A stretch of DNA of 5,389 nucleotides from Propionibacteriaceae bacterium (GTDB taxonomy: Bacteria; Actinomycetota; Actinomycetes; Propionibacteriales; Propionibacteriaceae). A program made the translations under genes and the position numbers. The notes under the pieces are model-generated. The model worked only from the letters and a program-made list of their open reading frames with translations. It did not search any database and was not told where the DNA came from. Shown here one piece after another: positions 1 to 5,389 of this stretch; position 1 is the stretch's first letter; every line of letters starts with the position of its first letter. The stretch is taken from the NCBI GenBank assembly GCA_021323255.1, contig JAJTCL010000294.1:1-5389 (forward strand), read 5' to 3'.

Positions 1-546
1 TTGATGGAACTTCTGTGCATACCTCGATTGGGGCAGCGGGGGGCATGGGTAGTCCTTGCTACGCCAGGATTCGTAGCGGTTCGCGCCCGCCCGCCCCGAC
101 ACACCGAACGCCCACTCGATCTGGGTGTAGTACGCCTCAAGATCGTCATAAGTGATGGGCCAGTCGACAAGCGTCGTTCCCGGCACGTCGCCGACCACGC
201 TGTGCAGCTTAAAGTCCTCTTGAGTGAACCGCGGCAGCCAGCCTTGCCAGTGGACGGTGCCGCCACCGACCATCTGCGGCACGGGGCAGAACAGCTCGGT
301 ACGGAACTCGCCCCCCACTTCGTCCCGAACCGTGCGCGGGTTCAGCAGCGGGTCCGGCCACAGGTTGTAGCGGTTGATGTTGGCGAGTTCGTCGCCACCG
401 AAGGTTTCGCGGGTACGCCACGGGCCACGCTCCAACATGACAACGCGCATCCCGCGCTCGGTGAGAGCCTTGGCGGCGGCTGCGCCGGACGCCCCGGCCC
501 CGATGATGCAGACGTCGGCCCGGTCGGGCTTCGTTCCGTTAGTCAC
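1..546 (-). CDS. GMC-type FAD-dependent sugar/alcohol oxidoreductase, N-terminal part
   Basis: These are the first 182 residues of a glucose-methanol-choline oxidoreductase; members usually have about 500-600 residues, so roughly two thirds lies beyond the left edge. The start is a GTG at 546-544, overlapping the upstream TGA as GTGA, with AAGGAGG seven to eight bases before it. The N-terminus shows the FAD ADP-binding fold: DVCIIGAGASGAAAAKAL (11-28) with GxGxxG, then MRVVMLERGPW (33-43), whose Glu39 should bind the ribose of FAD. Next come VGGGTVHWQGW (93-103), the GMC flavin-contacting loop, and WPITYDDLEAYY (129-140) with FGVSG (147-151), typical of the gluconate/glucoside dehydrogenase branch. 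No Tat or Sec signal precedes the FAD motif. The catalytic His/Asn at the C-terminus is not in the window. By context it forms a complex with the subunit 3-like protein and oxidises a sugar, polyol or glycoside hydroxyl. The electron acceptor is unknown. Confidence 0.94.
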   Translation of the reverse strand, partial: MTNGTKPDRADVCIIGAGASGAAAAKALTERGMRVVMLERGPWRTRETFGGDELANINRYNLWPDPLLNPRTVRDEVGGEFRTELFCPVPQMVGGGTVHWQGWLPRFTQEDFKLHSVVGDVPGTTLVDWPITYDDLEAYYTQIEWAFGVSGRAGANRYESWRSKDYPCPPLPQSRYAQKFHQ

Positions 547-1226
547 GATGCCTCCTCCTTAGCGATTGGGTGCTCCCGATCGTCTGCGAAGTAGTCCAGG
601 GTGCTGTAGCGGCCGCTGTGTACCTCAGCGAGGGAGGCTGGCCCCGGAAAGCCGATCACATCCCAGCCGACTCGATTGCGATTGCCGCCGTAGATCGGGT
701 CAGCGTAGAAGCCCTGCCGGGTATGCAGGGCCAGCAGTGGCACGAAGCCAAGATCAACTTCCGCGCTGGTCTGCTGCAGCGCAGGTTCGACCGGCGCGCC
801 GTACAGCGTCGCTTCCGCCTTCGCGAGCTCGGTTTCCTGCTGCTGATCGGGCAGCTCGAGGTCGCGCAGCACCCCGTCCTGCTGGTCTGAAGTCAGGTCC
901 ACGAAGTCGGCGTCGTGCGCTGCGCGGGCCCGCTCGTCAAGATCGCGTACGCCCGAGACGTAACGCTCACGCACGATCTCGACGCGCTGTCGCCAAGCGT
1001 CCGCGCGCTTGCCCGACAGTTCCTCAAAGCCGCTGCCGTCGGGTTTGGCGTAGATGTAGTCGATCCCAGACAGATACCGCTCGAGGAAGTCGATGGTTCC
1101 GGCCTCGACCGCTCCAGGTGTGTCATCGGTCGGGATGATGCGCGCCATCGCCGCCTCGATGGTGGCGCGTTGGTGATCATCGAAGAACCTGCTGGTGGAC
1201 GCCAGGTCAGGTTGCTGGCTCGTCAT
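543..1226 (-). CDS. Gluconate 2-dehydrogenase subunit 3 family protein (small subunit of a GMC dehydrogenase)
   Basis: This 227-residue protein resembles the small third subunit of FAD-dependent sugar dehydrogenases (Pfam Gluconate_2-dh3). In studied complexes that subunit assists folding or export of the GMC catalytic subunit. Visible family marks are the N-terminal helix ending ARIIPTDDTPGAVEAG (28-43), a Gln-rich middle (about 114-152), and the C-terminal pair GFYADPIYGGNRN (172-184) and GWDVIGFPGP (187-196). Classical members start with a twin-arginine signal. This one begins MTSQQPDLASTSRFFDDHQ, with no signal peptide or hydrophobic segment, so a cytoplasmic location is inferred. The ATG at 1226 overlaps the stop of the preceding gene as ATGA and has GGAGG seven bases before it. 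An in-frame TTG at 1244 is less likely. The protein ends AKEEAS, its codons doubling as the ribosome binding site of the GMC gene. Partnership with that gene is inferred from adjacency and family practice. Confidence 0.9.
   Translation of the reverse strand: MTSQQPDLASTSRFFDDHQRATIEAAMARIIPTDDTPGAVEAGTIDFLERYLSGIDYIYAKPDGSGFEELSGKRADAWRQRVEIVRERYVSGVRDLDERARAAHDADFVDLTSDQQDGVLRDLELPDQQQETELAKAEATLYGAPVEPALQQTSAEVDLGFVPLLALHTRQGFYADPIYGGNRNRVGWDVIGFPGPASLAEVHSGRYSTLDYFADDREHPIAKEEAS
551..560 (-). promoter_or_regulatory. Ribosome binding site that fixes the GTG start of the GMC gene
   Basis: The coding strand reads AAGGAGGAGG, then six bases including the upstream stop, then GTG at 546. This near-perfect Shine-Dalgarno lies inside the last codons (Lys-Glu-Glu-Ala) of the subunit 3 gene and supports the non-ATG start. 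Confidence 0.85.
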
Positions 1227-1233
1227 ACGGGCA

Positions 1234-1238
1234 CCTCC
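1234..1238 (-). promoter_or_regulatory. Ribosome binding site deciding the 1226 start of the subunit 3 gene
   Basis: GGAGG sits seven bases before the ATG at 1226, inside the final codons (Trp-Val-Glu-Val-Pro-Val) of the Gfo/Idh C-terminal frame. It favours 1226 over the in-frame TTG at 1244. Confidence 0.8.
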
Positions 1239-1433
1239 ACCCAACTGTTGATCTTGGCCGAGTCGATCACCGCTGCGGTGAGGACGGCAGCGCGATGACC
1301 GTCGGCGAATGTCGGGACCCCGTCTCGTTCCTCGCCGGCCGCGACGGCGTAAGCATCGGAGACAAAGGCCGTGAAACTGTCTTGGTAACCCTGAGGATGG
1401 CCAGCGGGCAGTCTTGCCAGCCGGCGGCTGTCG

Positions 1434-1442
1434 TCACTGGTC
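1434..1442 (-). other. Junction of the two reading frames in the Gfo/Idh gene (putative deletion point)
   Basis: On the coding strand the junction reads GATCAGGACCAGTGACGAC. The upstream frame gives Asp-Gln-Asp-Gln-stop, and the downstream frame gives Ser-Asp-Asp, continuing to Arg-Arg-Leu-Ala. There is no homopolymer or slippery heptamer here that would suggest programmed frameshifting or a simple homopolymer miscall. The exact breakpoint cannot be fixed to the base without an intact relative. Confidence 0.6.
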
Positions 1443-2253
1443 CTGATCGAACGAGTAGCTCGCCTCGGTGCCGTCGAAGGAGAACCACAGACGGTTCTTA
1501 CGGCCCGGCGTCACCTGGCTTACGACGAGCGATCCGGCCGCACCCTTGTCGGTCTCGAACAGCACGACCGCACCGTCCTCGGTCCGAGCCGCCTCCCCGC
1601 CGCGCTCGCGATAGGCGTTGGCTGTGCTGGCGACCAGCCGCAGGATTCGGTGCCCGGTCACGAACTCCATCAGGTCGCACCAATGGACACCGATGTCACC
1701 GAACGCGCGGGACAACCCGCCCTGTGCAGGATCGACACGCCAGTTCGTCGCGCTGCTACCCGCCAGCCAATCCTGCAGGTACGAGCCGTGCAGTAGCCAG
1801 AGGTCACCGGCCTCCCCGGAGGCAATGCGCGCTCGGGCCTCTCGTACGGTCGGATAGAAGCGGTACACGAACGGAACCGCCGCTAACCGGCCTGAGCTGC
1901 CCGCCGCTTGTACCAACGACTCGGTCTCGCCCGTGTTCGTTGCCAGAGGCTTCTCGCAGATGACAGCTTTTCCAGCCTTCAACGCGGCCGCTGCAAGCTC
2001 GGCATGGGTGGCGTTCGGAGTGCAGACATGCACCACGTCAACGTCGGCGCTGGCAATCAACTCGGCGGCAGACGCGGCCGCGCGTCGGCCGCCGAGCCTC
2101 GCCGCCCCGTCGGCGCCTGCGGCAGGCGTGGATCCGGCCACGCTGCTGATCATGTGGCCGGCTGCACGGACGGCAGCGGCATGCACGCCGCCCATGAAGC
2201 CTGTCCCGATGATCCCCGCCCGCAGTACGGCAGGCCTGGTCAGCGACATGGGT

Positions 2254-3243
2254 CTACTTCTTACGGGCAAGAGCAACAGCAAGGATGATGATCGCGCCGC
2301 GGATCACCTGCTGCTGGCTGGCGTCCAAACCGGCCAGGATCAGGCCGTTGTTGATCAATCCAATCAGCAGTGCGCCGAAGAGCGTGCCGATCACCGAGCC
2401 GGCTCCACCGAAGAGACTGGTGCCACCCAGGATGACGGCTGCGATGGCCGACAGCTCGTCTCCTTGTCCCCATTGGAATCGGCCCGACTGCAGCCGCCCC
2501 GCGTAGAGCATCCCGGCAAAGGCGGCCACCGTACCAGAGATCAGCAGCACCTCGAACTTGATCCGCTTGGTGTTGATGCCGGTGAACTCGGCCGCCATCC
2601 GATTGCCGCCGGTGGCCAGCACCTGCCGACCGAAGCGGGTCTTGCTCAGCACGATCGCCCCGACGGCGACAAAGATCGCCATCCACACCACCAGGCCGGG
2701 GAAGGGACCTAGGTTGCCCGAGCCGAAGGCCAGGTTGTAGGCGTAGGACAGGATTGGCTGCGGTGCCGAGTCCGTGATCCACTGCGCCAGGCCGAACGCG
2801 ATGCCAAGCATGCCCAAGGTGACCAGGAACGAGGGGATTCCGAGACCGGCGACCAACCCGCCATTGATAGAGCCCACCACGACGCCAACCAAGAGGCCCG
2901 CAATGACCCCAACGACTACGCCCCAGTTGGCCACCGCCATGGCCGTCACCACGCTCGCCAGTCCGGCTACCGATCCGACGCTGAGGTCGATCTCGGCACA
3001 GGAGATCACATAGGTCATGCCGACAGCGATCACTGTTATGGTCGCGGTCTGCCGCAAGATGTTCAGCAGGTTATTGGGGGACAGGAAGCCTTGATCACCG
3101 AGCAGTATCGCGAAGAAGATGAAGATCACGACAAAGCCGATATAGATGACATAGCGCCGCCAGTCGAGTGTGGCGAACCGGCTGCGCCGCTCAACTGCGA
3201 CAGCGCCGCCACCTTCGGTTGCGGGCTTGGTTGTCTGGGTCAT
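2254..3243 (-). CDS. CUT2 sugar ABC transporter permease (RbsC-like, BPD_transp_2 family)
   Basis: This 329-residue inner-membrane permease has the normal length for RbsC/XylH-type proteins, which act as a dimer with the double-domain ATPase. A polar N-tail (1-30) leads into a first membrane helix around 31-49, followed by several more hydrophobic stretches (for example 66-81, 92-130, 136-153, 182-199, 231-246, 264-305, 313-326). Conserved family motifs are visible: CAEIDLSVGSVAG (82-94), GRQVLATGGNRMAAEFTGI (205-223), and a C-terminal block with GDELSAIAAVILGGTSLFGG (261-280) followed by GSVIGT. The start is fixed by AAGGAG at 3256-3251, seven bases before the ATG. The stop (TAG, 2256-2254) is four bases from the next gene's ATG, so the permease is probably co-translated with the oxidoreductase. 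Nothing looks damaged. Confidence 0.96.
   Translation of the reverse strand: MTQTTKPATEGGGAVAVERRSRFATLDWRRYVIYIGFVVIFIFFAILLGDQGFLSPNNLLNILRQTATITVIAVGMTYVISCAEIDLSVGSVAGLASVVTAMAVANWGVVVGVIAGLLVGVVVGSINGGLVAGLGIPSFLVTLGMLGIAFGLAQWITDSAPQPILSYAYNLAFGSGNLGPFPGLVVWMAIFVAVGAIVLSKTRFGRQVLATGGNRMAAEFTGINTKRIKFEVLLISGTVAAFAGMLYAGRLQSGRFQWGQGDELSAIAAVILGGTSLFGGAGSVIGTLFGALLIGLINNGLILAGLDASQQQVIRGAIIILAVALARKK
2257..2262 (-). promoter_or_regulatory. Weak ribosome binding site of the Gfo/Idh gene
   Basis: AAGAAG lies seven bases before the ATG at 2249, within the last codons of the permease. It is a weaker match than the other sites in this operon, so translation here may rely on ribosomes arriving from the permease. 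Confidence 0.5.
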
Positions 3244-3245
3244 GG

Positions 3246-4781
3246 TTAGACTCCTTGGACGGCGTGTTGGAGGGACTCTTCGTCAGCGATGTCCTGGCGG
3301 GCCAGCTCCTGTTGGACAGTTCCGTCTCGCAAGATCAAGACCCGGTCGCTGACGGCCAGGAGCTCGGCGTACTCCGATGAGATGACGATCACGGCTTTGC
3401 CCTCTTCGGCGAGGTTGCGGATCATGGTGAGGATCTCGGTTTTGGTGCCAATGTCGACCCCGGCGGTCGGCTCATCCATGATCAAGACCTCGGGCTCGGT
3501 ACCGAGCCACTTGGCAATGACGACCTTCTGCTGGTTTCCGCCCGATAGCAGCCGCACTGGGCGCGCCGGATTGGCCACCTTCACGGCGAACCGCTGGATC
3601 AAGGAGTCGGCGAGCTCCTTACCCTTGCCGTCATCGATGAGCAATCCGCGTTCGATCTTCCTCAGCAGCGGGAGCAGGAGGTTGTCGCGGACGGAGTGCT
3701 CAAGGACGAGGCCTTGCGCTCTCCGGTCCTCCGGGATCAGTGCGAGACGCGCCTTGATAGCCTCTCGTGGATCGGAGACGTCGATGCGCTGGCCATGCAT
3801 ACGAATCTCCCCGGACTCCAACTTGTCGATGCCGAACAGACAGCGCGCCAACTCGGTACGACCGCTGCCCATCAGACCGGCCAAGCCAATGATCTCTCCG
3901 CGGTGCAGCGTGAACGATACGTTCTGGACCCGCGAGCCGGCGGTGAGACCGTCAGCCTCGAGCAGGATCTCGGGCTCAGCCGACGTGTCGCGCTCCTGAT
4001 AGGCCATGCCCTCAATCTGCTGGCCGACGATGCCCTCGACGATCTGCTCGGGAGTCACGTCGGTGAGTCGCTCGGTGAGCAGGTTCTTACCGTCGCGGAG
4101 GATGGTAATCCGATCGGCAATGCGGTACACCTCCTCCATCCGATGAGAGATGTAGACGATCGAGATCCCGCCCGCCTTCAACCGGCCGACCAGCTCGAAC
4201 AACTGGTCGGCCTCGTGCTTGGCCAGGCTGGCCGTCGGCTCATCCATGATCAAAACGCGGGCGTCTTGTGCCATGGCTTTGGCGATCTCGGTGAGTTGCC
4301 AATATGCCGTTCCGAGGTCGCCGACCCTGGCTCCGGGATCGATATCGACCTCCATCTGCTGGAACACCTCACGTGCCTTGTCAACGGCCTCGCGGTCACG
4401 GATGAAGATGCCGTTGCTGAGCGGCTCGGTGGTGAGGTAGATGTTCTGAGCGACGGTCAGGCTGGGCACCAAGCTGAATTCCTGGAACACCATGCCGATG
4501 CCGGCCGCCTTGGCGTCGTGGATGGACGAGAACTCCACTTCGCGGCCGTTGATGCGGATCACGCCGGAATCCTTGCTGTAGACCCCCTGCAGGATCTTCA
4601 TCAGCGTTGACTTCCCGGCCCCGTTTCCGCCGGCGAGAGCGTGCACCTCACCTCGCGCGACCTCGAAGTCCACACCGGCCAGGACAACATTGCTGTCGAA
4701 GGCCTTGCTGATCTCTCGCATTTCCACTGCGGGCACATCGGTCTCGTCGACCGGGGCCGGGGCAGCTTGCACGTCTGTCAT
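3246..4781 (-). CDS. CUT2 sugar ABC transporter ATP-binding protein (RbsA/XylG/MglA-like, two ABC domains)
   Basis: This 511-residue cytoplasmic ATPase has two fused nucleotide-binding domains, the normal size and form for CUT2 importers. Domain 1 has Walker A GGNGAGKST (51-59), Q-loop Gln100, Walker B VLIMDE (176-181) and the H-loop His213. Its signature region reads LGTAYWQLTEIAKAM (156-170), which departs from the usual LSxxQQQ form. Domain 2 has a degenerate Walker A GLMGSGRT (302-309), a clean signature LSGGNQQKVVIAKWL (412-426), Walker B VLIMDE (432-437) and SSE in place of the H-loop histidine (468-470). This asymmetry is usual for RbsA-type proteins: the domain 1 ATP site is the one likely to hydrolyse ATP. 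The start at 4781 is supported by AAGGAG at 4797-4792, which overlaps the upstream stop codon. Only two bases separate its TAA from the permease ATG. The sugar moved is unknown. Confidence 0.96.
   Translation of the reverse strand: MTDVQAAPAPVDETDVPAVEMREISKAFDSNVVLAGVDFEVARGEVHALAGGNGAGKSTLMKILQGVYSKDSGVIRINGREVEFSSIHDAKAAGIGMVFQEFSLVPSLTVAQNIYLTTEPLSNGIFIRDREAVDKAREVFQQMEVDIDPGARVGDLGTAYWQLTEIAKAMAQDARVLIMDEPTASLAKHEADQLFELVGRLKAGGISIVYISHRMEEVYRIADRITILRDGKNLLTERLTDVTPEQIVEGIVGQQIEGMAYQERDTSAEPEILLEADGLTAGSRVQNVSFTLHRGEIIGLAGLMGSGRTELARCLFGIDKLESGEIRMHGQRIDVSDPREAIKARLALIPEDRRAQGLVLEHSVRDNLLLPLLRKIERGLLIDDGKGKELADSLIQRFAVKVANPARPVRLLSGGNQQKVVIAKWLGTEPEVLIMDEPTAGVDIGTKTEILTMIRNLAEEGKAVIVISSEYAELLAVSDRVLILRDGTVQQELARQDIADEESLQHAVQGV
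3251..3256 (-). promoter_or_regulatory. Ribosome binding site of the permease gene
   Basis: AAGGAG lies seven bases before the ATG at 3243, inside the last codons of the ATPase gene, just before its TAA stop. Confidence 0.8.
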
Positions 4782-4791
4782 TCCCCGCTCA

Positions 4792-4797
4792 CTCCTT
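4792..4797 (-). promoter_or_regulatory. Ribosome binding site of the ATPase gene
   Basis: AAGGAG begins within the TAA stop of the binding-protein gene, ten bases before the ATG at 4781. The 14-base gap between the two genes leaves no room for a hairpin terminator or a separate promoter, so the genes are read together. Confidence 0.7.
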
Positions 4798-5389
4798 ACT
4801 TGAACGAGCTGACAAGGTCCTCGGGCGGGTCCTCGTGGTAGACGGTCTTCCAGGCCTCGAGGACGTTGTCGTGCTGTACCGGCAGTGCGCTCAAAGCGAC
4901 ATAGGGCGGCGTTTTCTCACCAAGCACCGCCAAGGCACCCAGCCTTGCCTCGGTGACGCCTTGGTCGTAGGGAAGCTGGGCGCCCAGCCCGACGACCAGC
5001 TCACCCTTGGCCAGCGCGATAGCGACGTTCTTACCCAGGTCCTCCGTCGCGATCCGCAGATCGCCACGGCCAGAAGCACGTACCGCGGCCATGACGCCCT
5101 CAGCTGGCACGTCCCAGACTGCCCAGATACCGGTCAGGTCGGAATTCTTGCTGATCATGGCGTTCGCGACACTCTGCGCGTCACCGGCGAAGTCAGGGCC
5201 TGCGATGCCTTGCTCCTCAACGATCTGGATCTCTGGGTAGTCGCTCTGAATCGTCTGCTTAAAGCCGTCGTAGCGCTGCCTGGTGACGAAGAAGTCGGCC
5301 TCGTGGAAGATCAGGCCGATCTTGCCCTTGGCGCCCAGAGCCTTGGCCATCAGATGGGCGGATACGACGCCGTTGCCAAAGTTGTCCGC
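4796..5389 (-). CDS. Sugar ABC transporter substrate-binding protein, C-terminal part (Peripla_BP_4 / RbsB type)
   Basis: This is the last 197 residues of an extracytoplasmic solute-binding protein; the N-terminus, with any lipoprotein signal, lies beyond the right edge. The frame is open up to base 5389 and starts with ADNFGNG, so the in-frame ATG at 5350 is internal and not a start. Family features are a Rossmann-like core with GKIGLIFHEADFF (residues 22-34), the hinge-proximal segment IWAVWDVPAEGVMAAV (88-103), and a C-terminal AIALAKGELVVGLGAQLPYD stretch (123-142). That last stretch matches the 'xxAIxxGxxxxxVxQxPxxxG' tail of RbsB-like proteins. The stop is a TAA at 4796-4798. The ATPase gene begins 14 bases further on, so this protein is the recognition subunit of the transporter encoded next. 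The ligand cannot be told from this half; a ribose-, xylose- or inositol-like sugar is plausible by family. Confidence 0.93.
   Translation of the reverse strand, partial: ADNFGNGVVSAHLMAKALGAKGKIGLIFHEADFFVTRQRYDGFKQTIQSDYPEIQIVEEQGIAGPDFAGDAQSVANAMISKNSDLTGIWAVWDVPAEGVMAAVRASGRGDLRIATEDLGKNVAIALAKGELVVGLGAQLPYDQGVTEARLGALAVLGEKTPPYVALSALPVQHDNVLEAWKTVYHEDPPEDLVSSFK

Larger units (their letters stand above)
1223..2249 (-). pseudogene. Gfo/Idh/MocA family NAD(P)-dependent oxidoreductase, frame broken by an apparent internal deletion
   Basis: The gene is in two well-conserved pieces. Piece 1 runs from the ATG at 2249 to a TGA at 1436-1434 (271 residues). It carries the dinucleotide-binding motif GIIGTGFMG (12-20), EKPLATN (99-105) with the catalytic-type Lys, and GDIGVHWCDL (184-193) with the Asp/His pair of the family. 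It ends in LWFSFDGTEASYSFDQDQ. Piece 2 is in another frame from about 1438 to a TGA at 1225-1223 (71 residues). It contains LPAGHPQGYQDSFTAFV, which is the standard C-terminal motif of these enzymes. In relatives I recall, about 25 residues (a 'PxxLWVGxRDG...LSP' stretch) sit between these pieces; here they abut. The net loss is of the form 3n+2 bases, so one deletion would explain both the frame change and the missing segment. Piece 1 alone keeps the cofactor domain and catalytic residues but lacks the end of the C-terminal sheet domain, so it is unlikely to be active. An assembly error would look the same. The start at 2249 is chosen over 2282 because it sits four bases after the permease stop, behind AAGAAG. 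Confidence 0.85.

Noticed and set aside
1..594. Plus-strand open frame of 197 codons at the left edge
   Set aside because: The minus strand here encodes a textbook GMC FAD-binding N-terminus from a GTG start with a strong ribosome binding site, so the plus-strand frame is its shadow.
1434..1442. Programmed ribosomal frameshift in the Gfo/Idh gene
   Set aside because: There is no slippery heptamer. A family segment appears to be missing as well as the frame being shifted, which a frameshift alone would not explain.
2250..2282. Upstream in-frame ATG at 2282 for the Gfo/Idh gene, adding MLLLLPVRSRP
   Set aside because: It would overlap the permease by 29 bases. The ATG at 2249 has normal spacing and places the dinucleotide-binding strand at the usual distance from the N-terminus.
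1933..2712. Plus-strand open frame of 259 codons spanning the Gfo/Idh and permease genes
   Set aside because: It lies antisense to two clear genes. Its composition is of low-complexity high-GC shadow type, it has no recognisable domain, and it crosses the boundary of two minus-strand genes.
3696..4610. Plus-strand open frame of 304 codons opposite the ATPase gene
   Set aside because: It is entirely antisense to conserved ABC motifs and shows no family motif. Long antisense frames are expected at this GC content.
4782..4795. Possible promoter or terminator between the binding-protein and ATPase genes
   Set aside because: The gap is only 14 bases and holds a ribosome binding site. No hairpin or T-run is visible.

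Overview
The window is a fragment of one tightly packed minus-strand operon with no long non-coding gaps. It reads from the right edge to the left edge, and the genes at both ends are cut by the window. High GC, strong third-position G/C bias, near-zero spacing and ATGA/GTGA start-stop overlaps suggest a high-GC actinobacterium. This is a judgement from style and family content; no phylogenetic marker is present.

Layout in order of transcription: (1) 5389-4796, C-terminal 197 residues of a sugar-type periplasmic-binding protein; (2) 4781-3246, a double-domain CUT2 (RbsA-like) ATPase; (3) 3243-2254, an RbsC-like permease; (4) 2249-1223, a Gfo/Idh/MocA oxidoreductase whose reading frame is broken near 1434-1442; (5) 1226-543, a gluconate 2-dehydrogenase subunit 3-family protein without a Tat signal; (6) 546-1, the GTG-started N-terminal third of a GMC-type FAD oxidoreductase.

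The first three genes form a ribose/xylose-type importer for a small polyol, sugar or glycoside. The next three encode two kinds of sugar oxidoreductase: an NAD(P)-dependent Gfo/Idh enzyme and a two-subunit FAD dehydrogenase. The simplest reading is an uptake-and-oxidation cassette for an unusual sugar, glycoside or cyclitol. The substrate cannot be named from the sequence.

The most notable anomaly is in the Gfo/Idh gene. Its first 271 codons and its last 71 codons are both well conserved but lie in different frames. The family segment expected between them, about 25 residues, is missing. This looks like an out-of-frame internal deletion or an assembly error. I saw no RNA gene, mobile element, CRISPR array, terminator or promoter, and no convincing new system.
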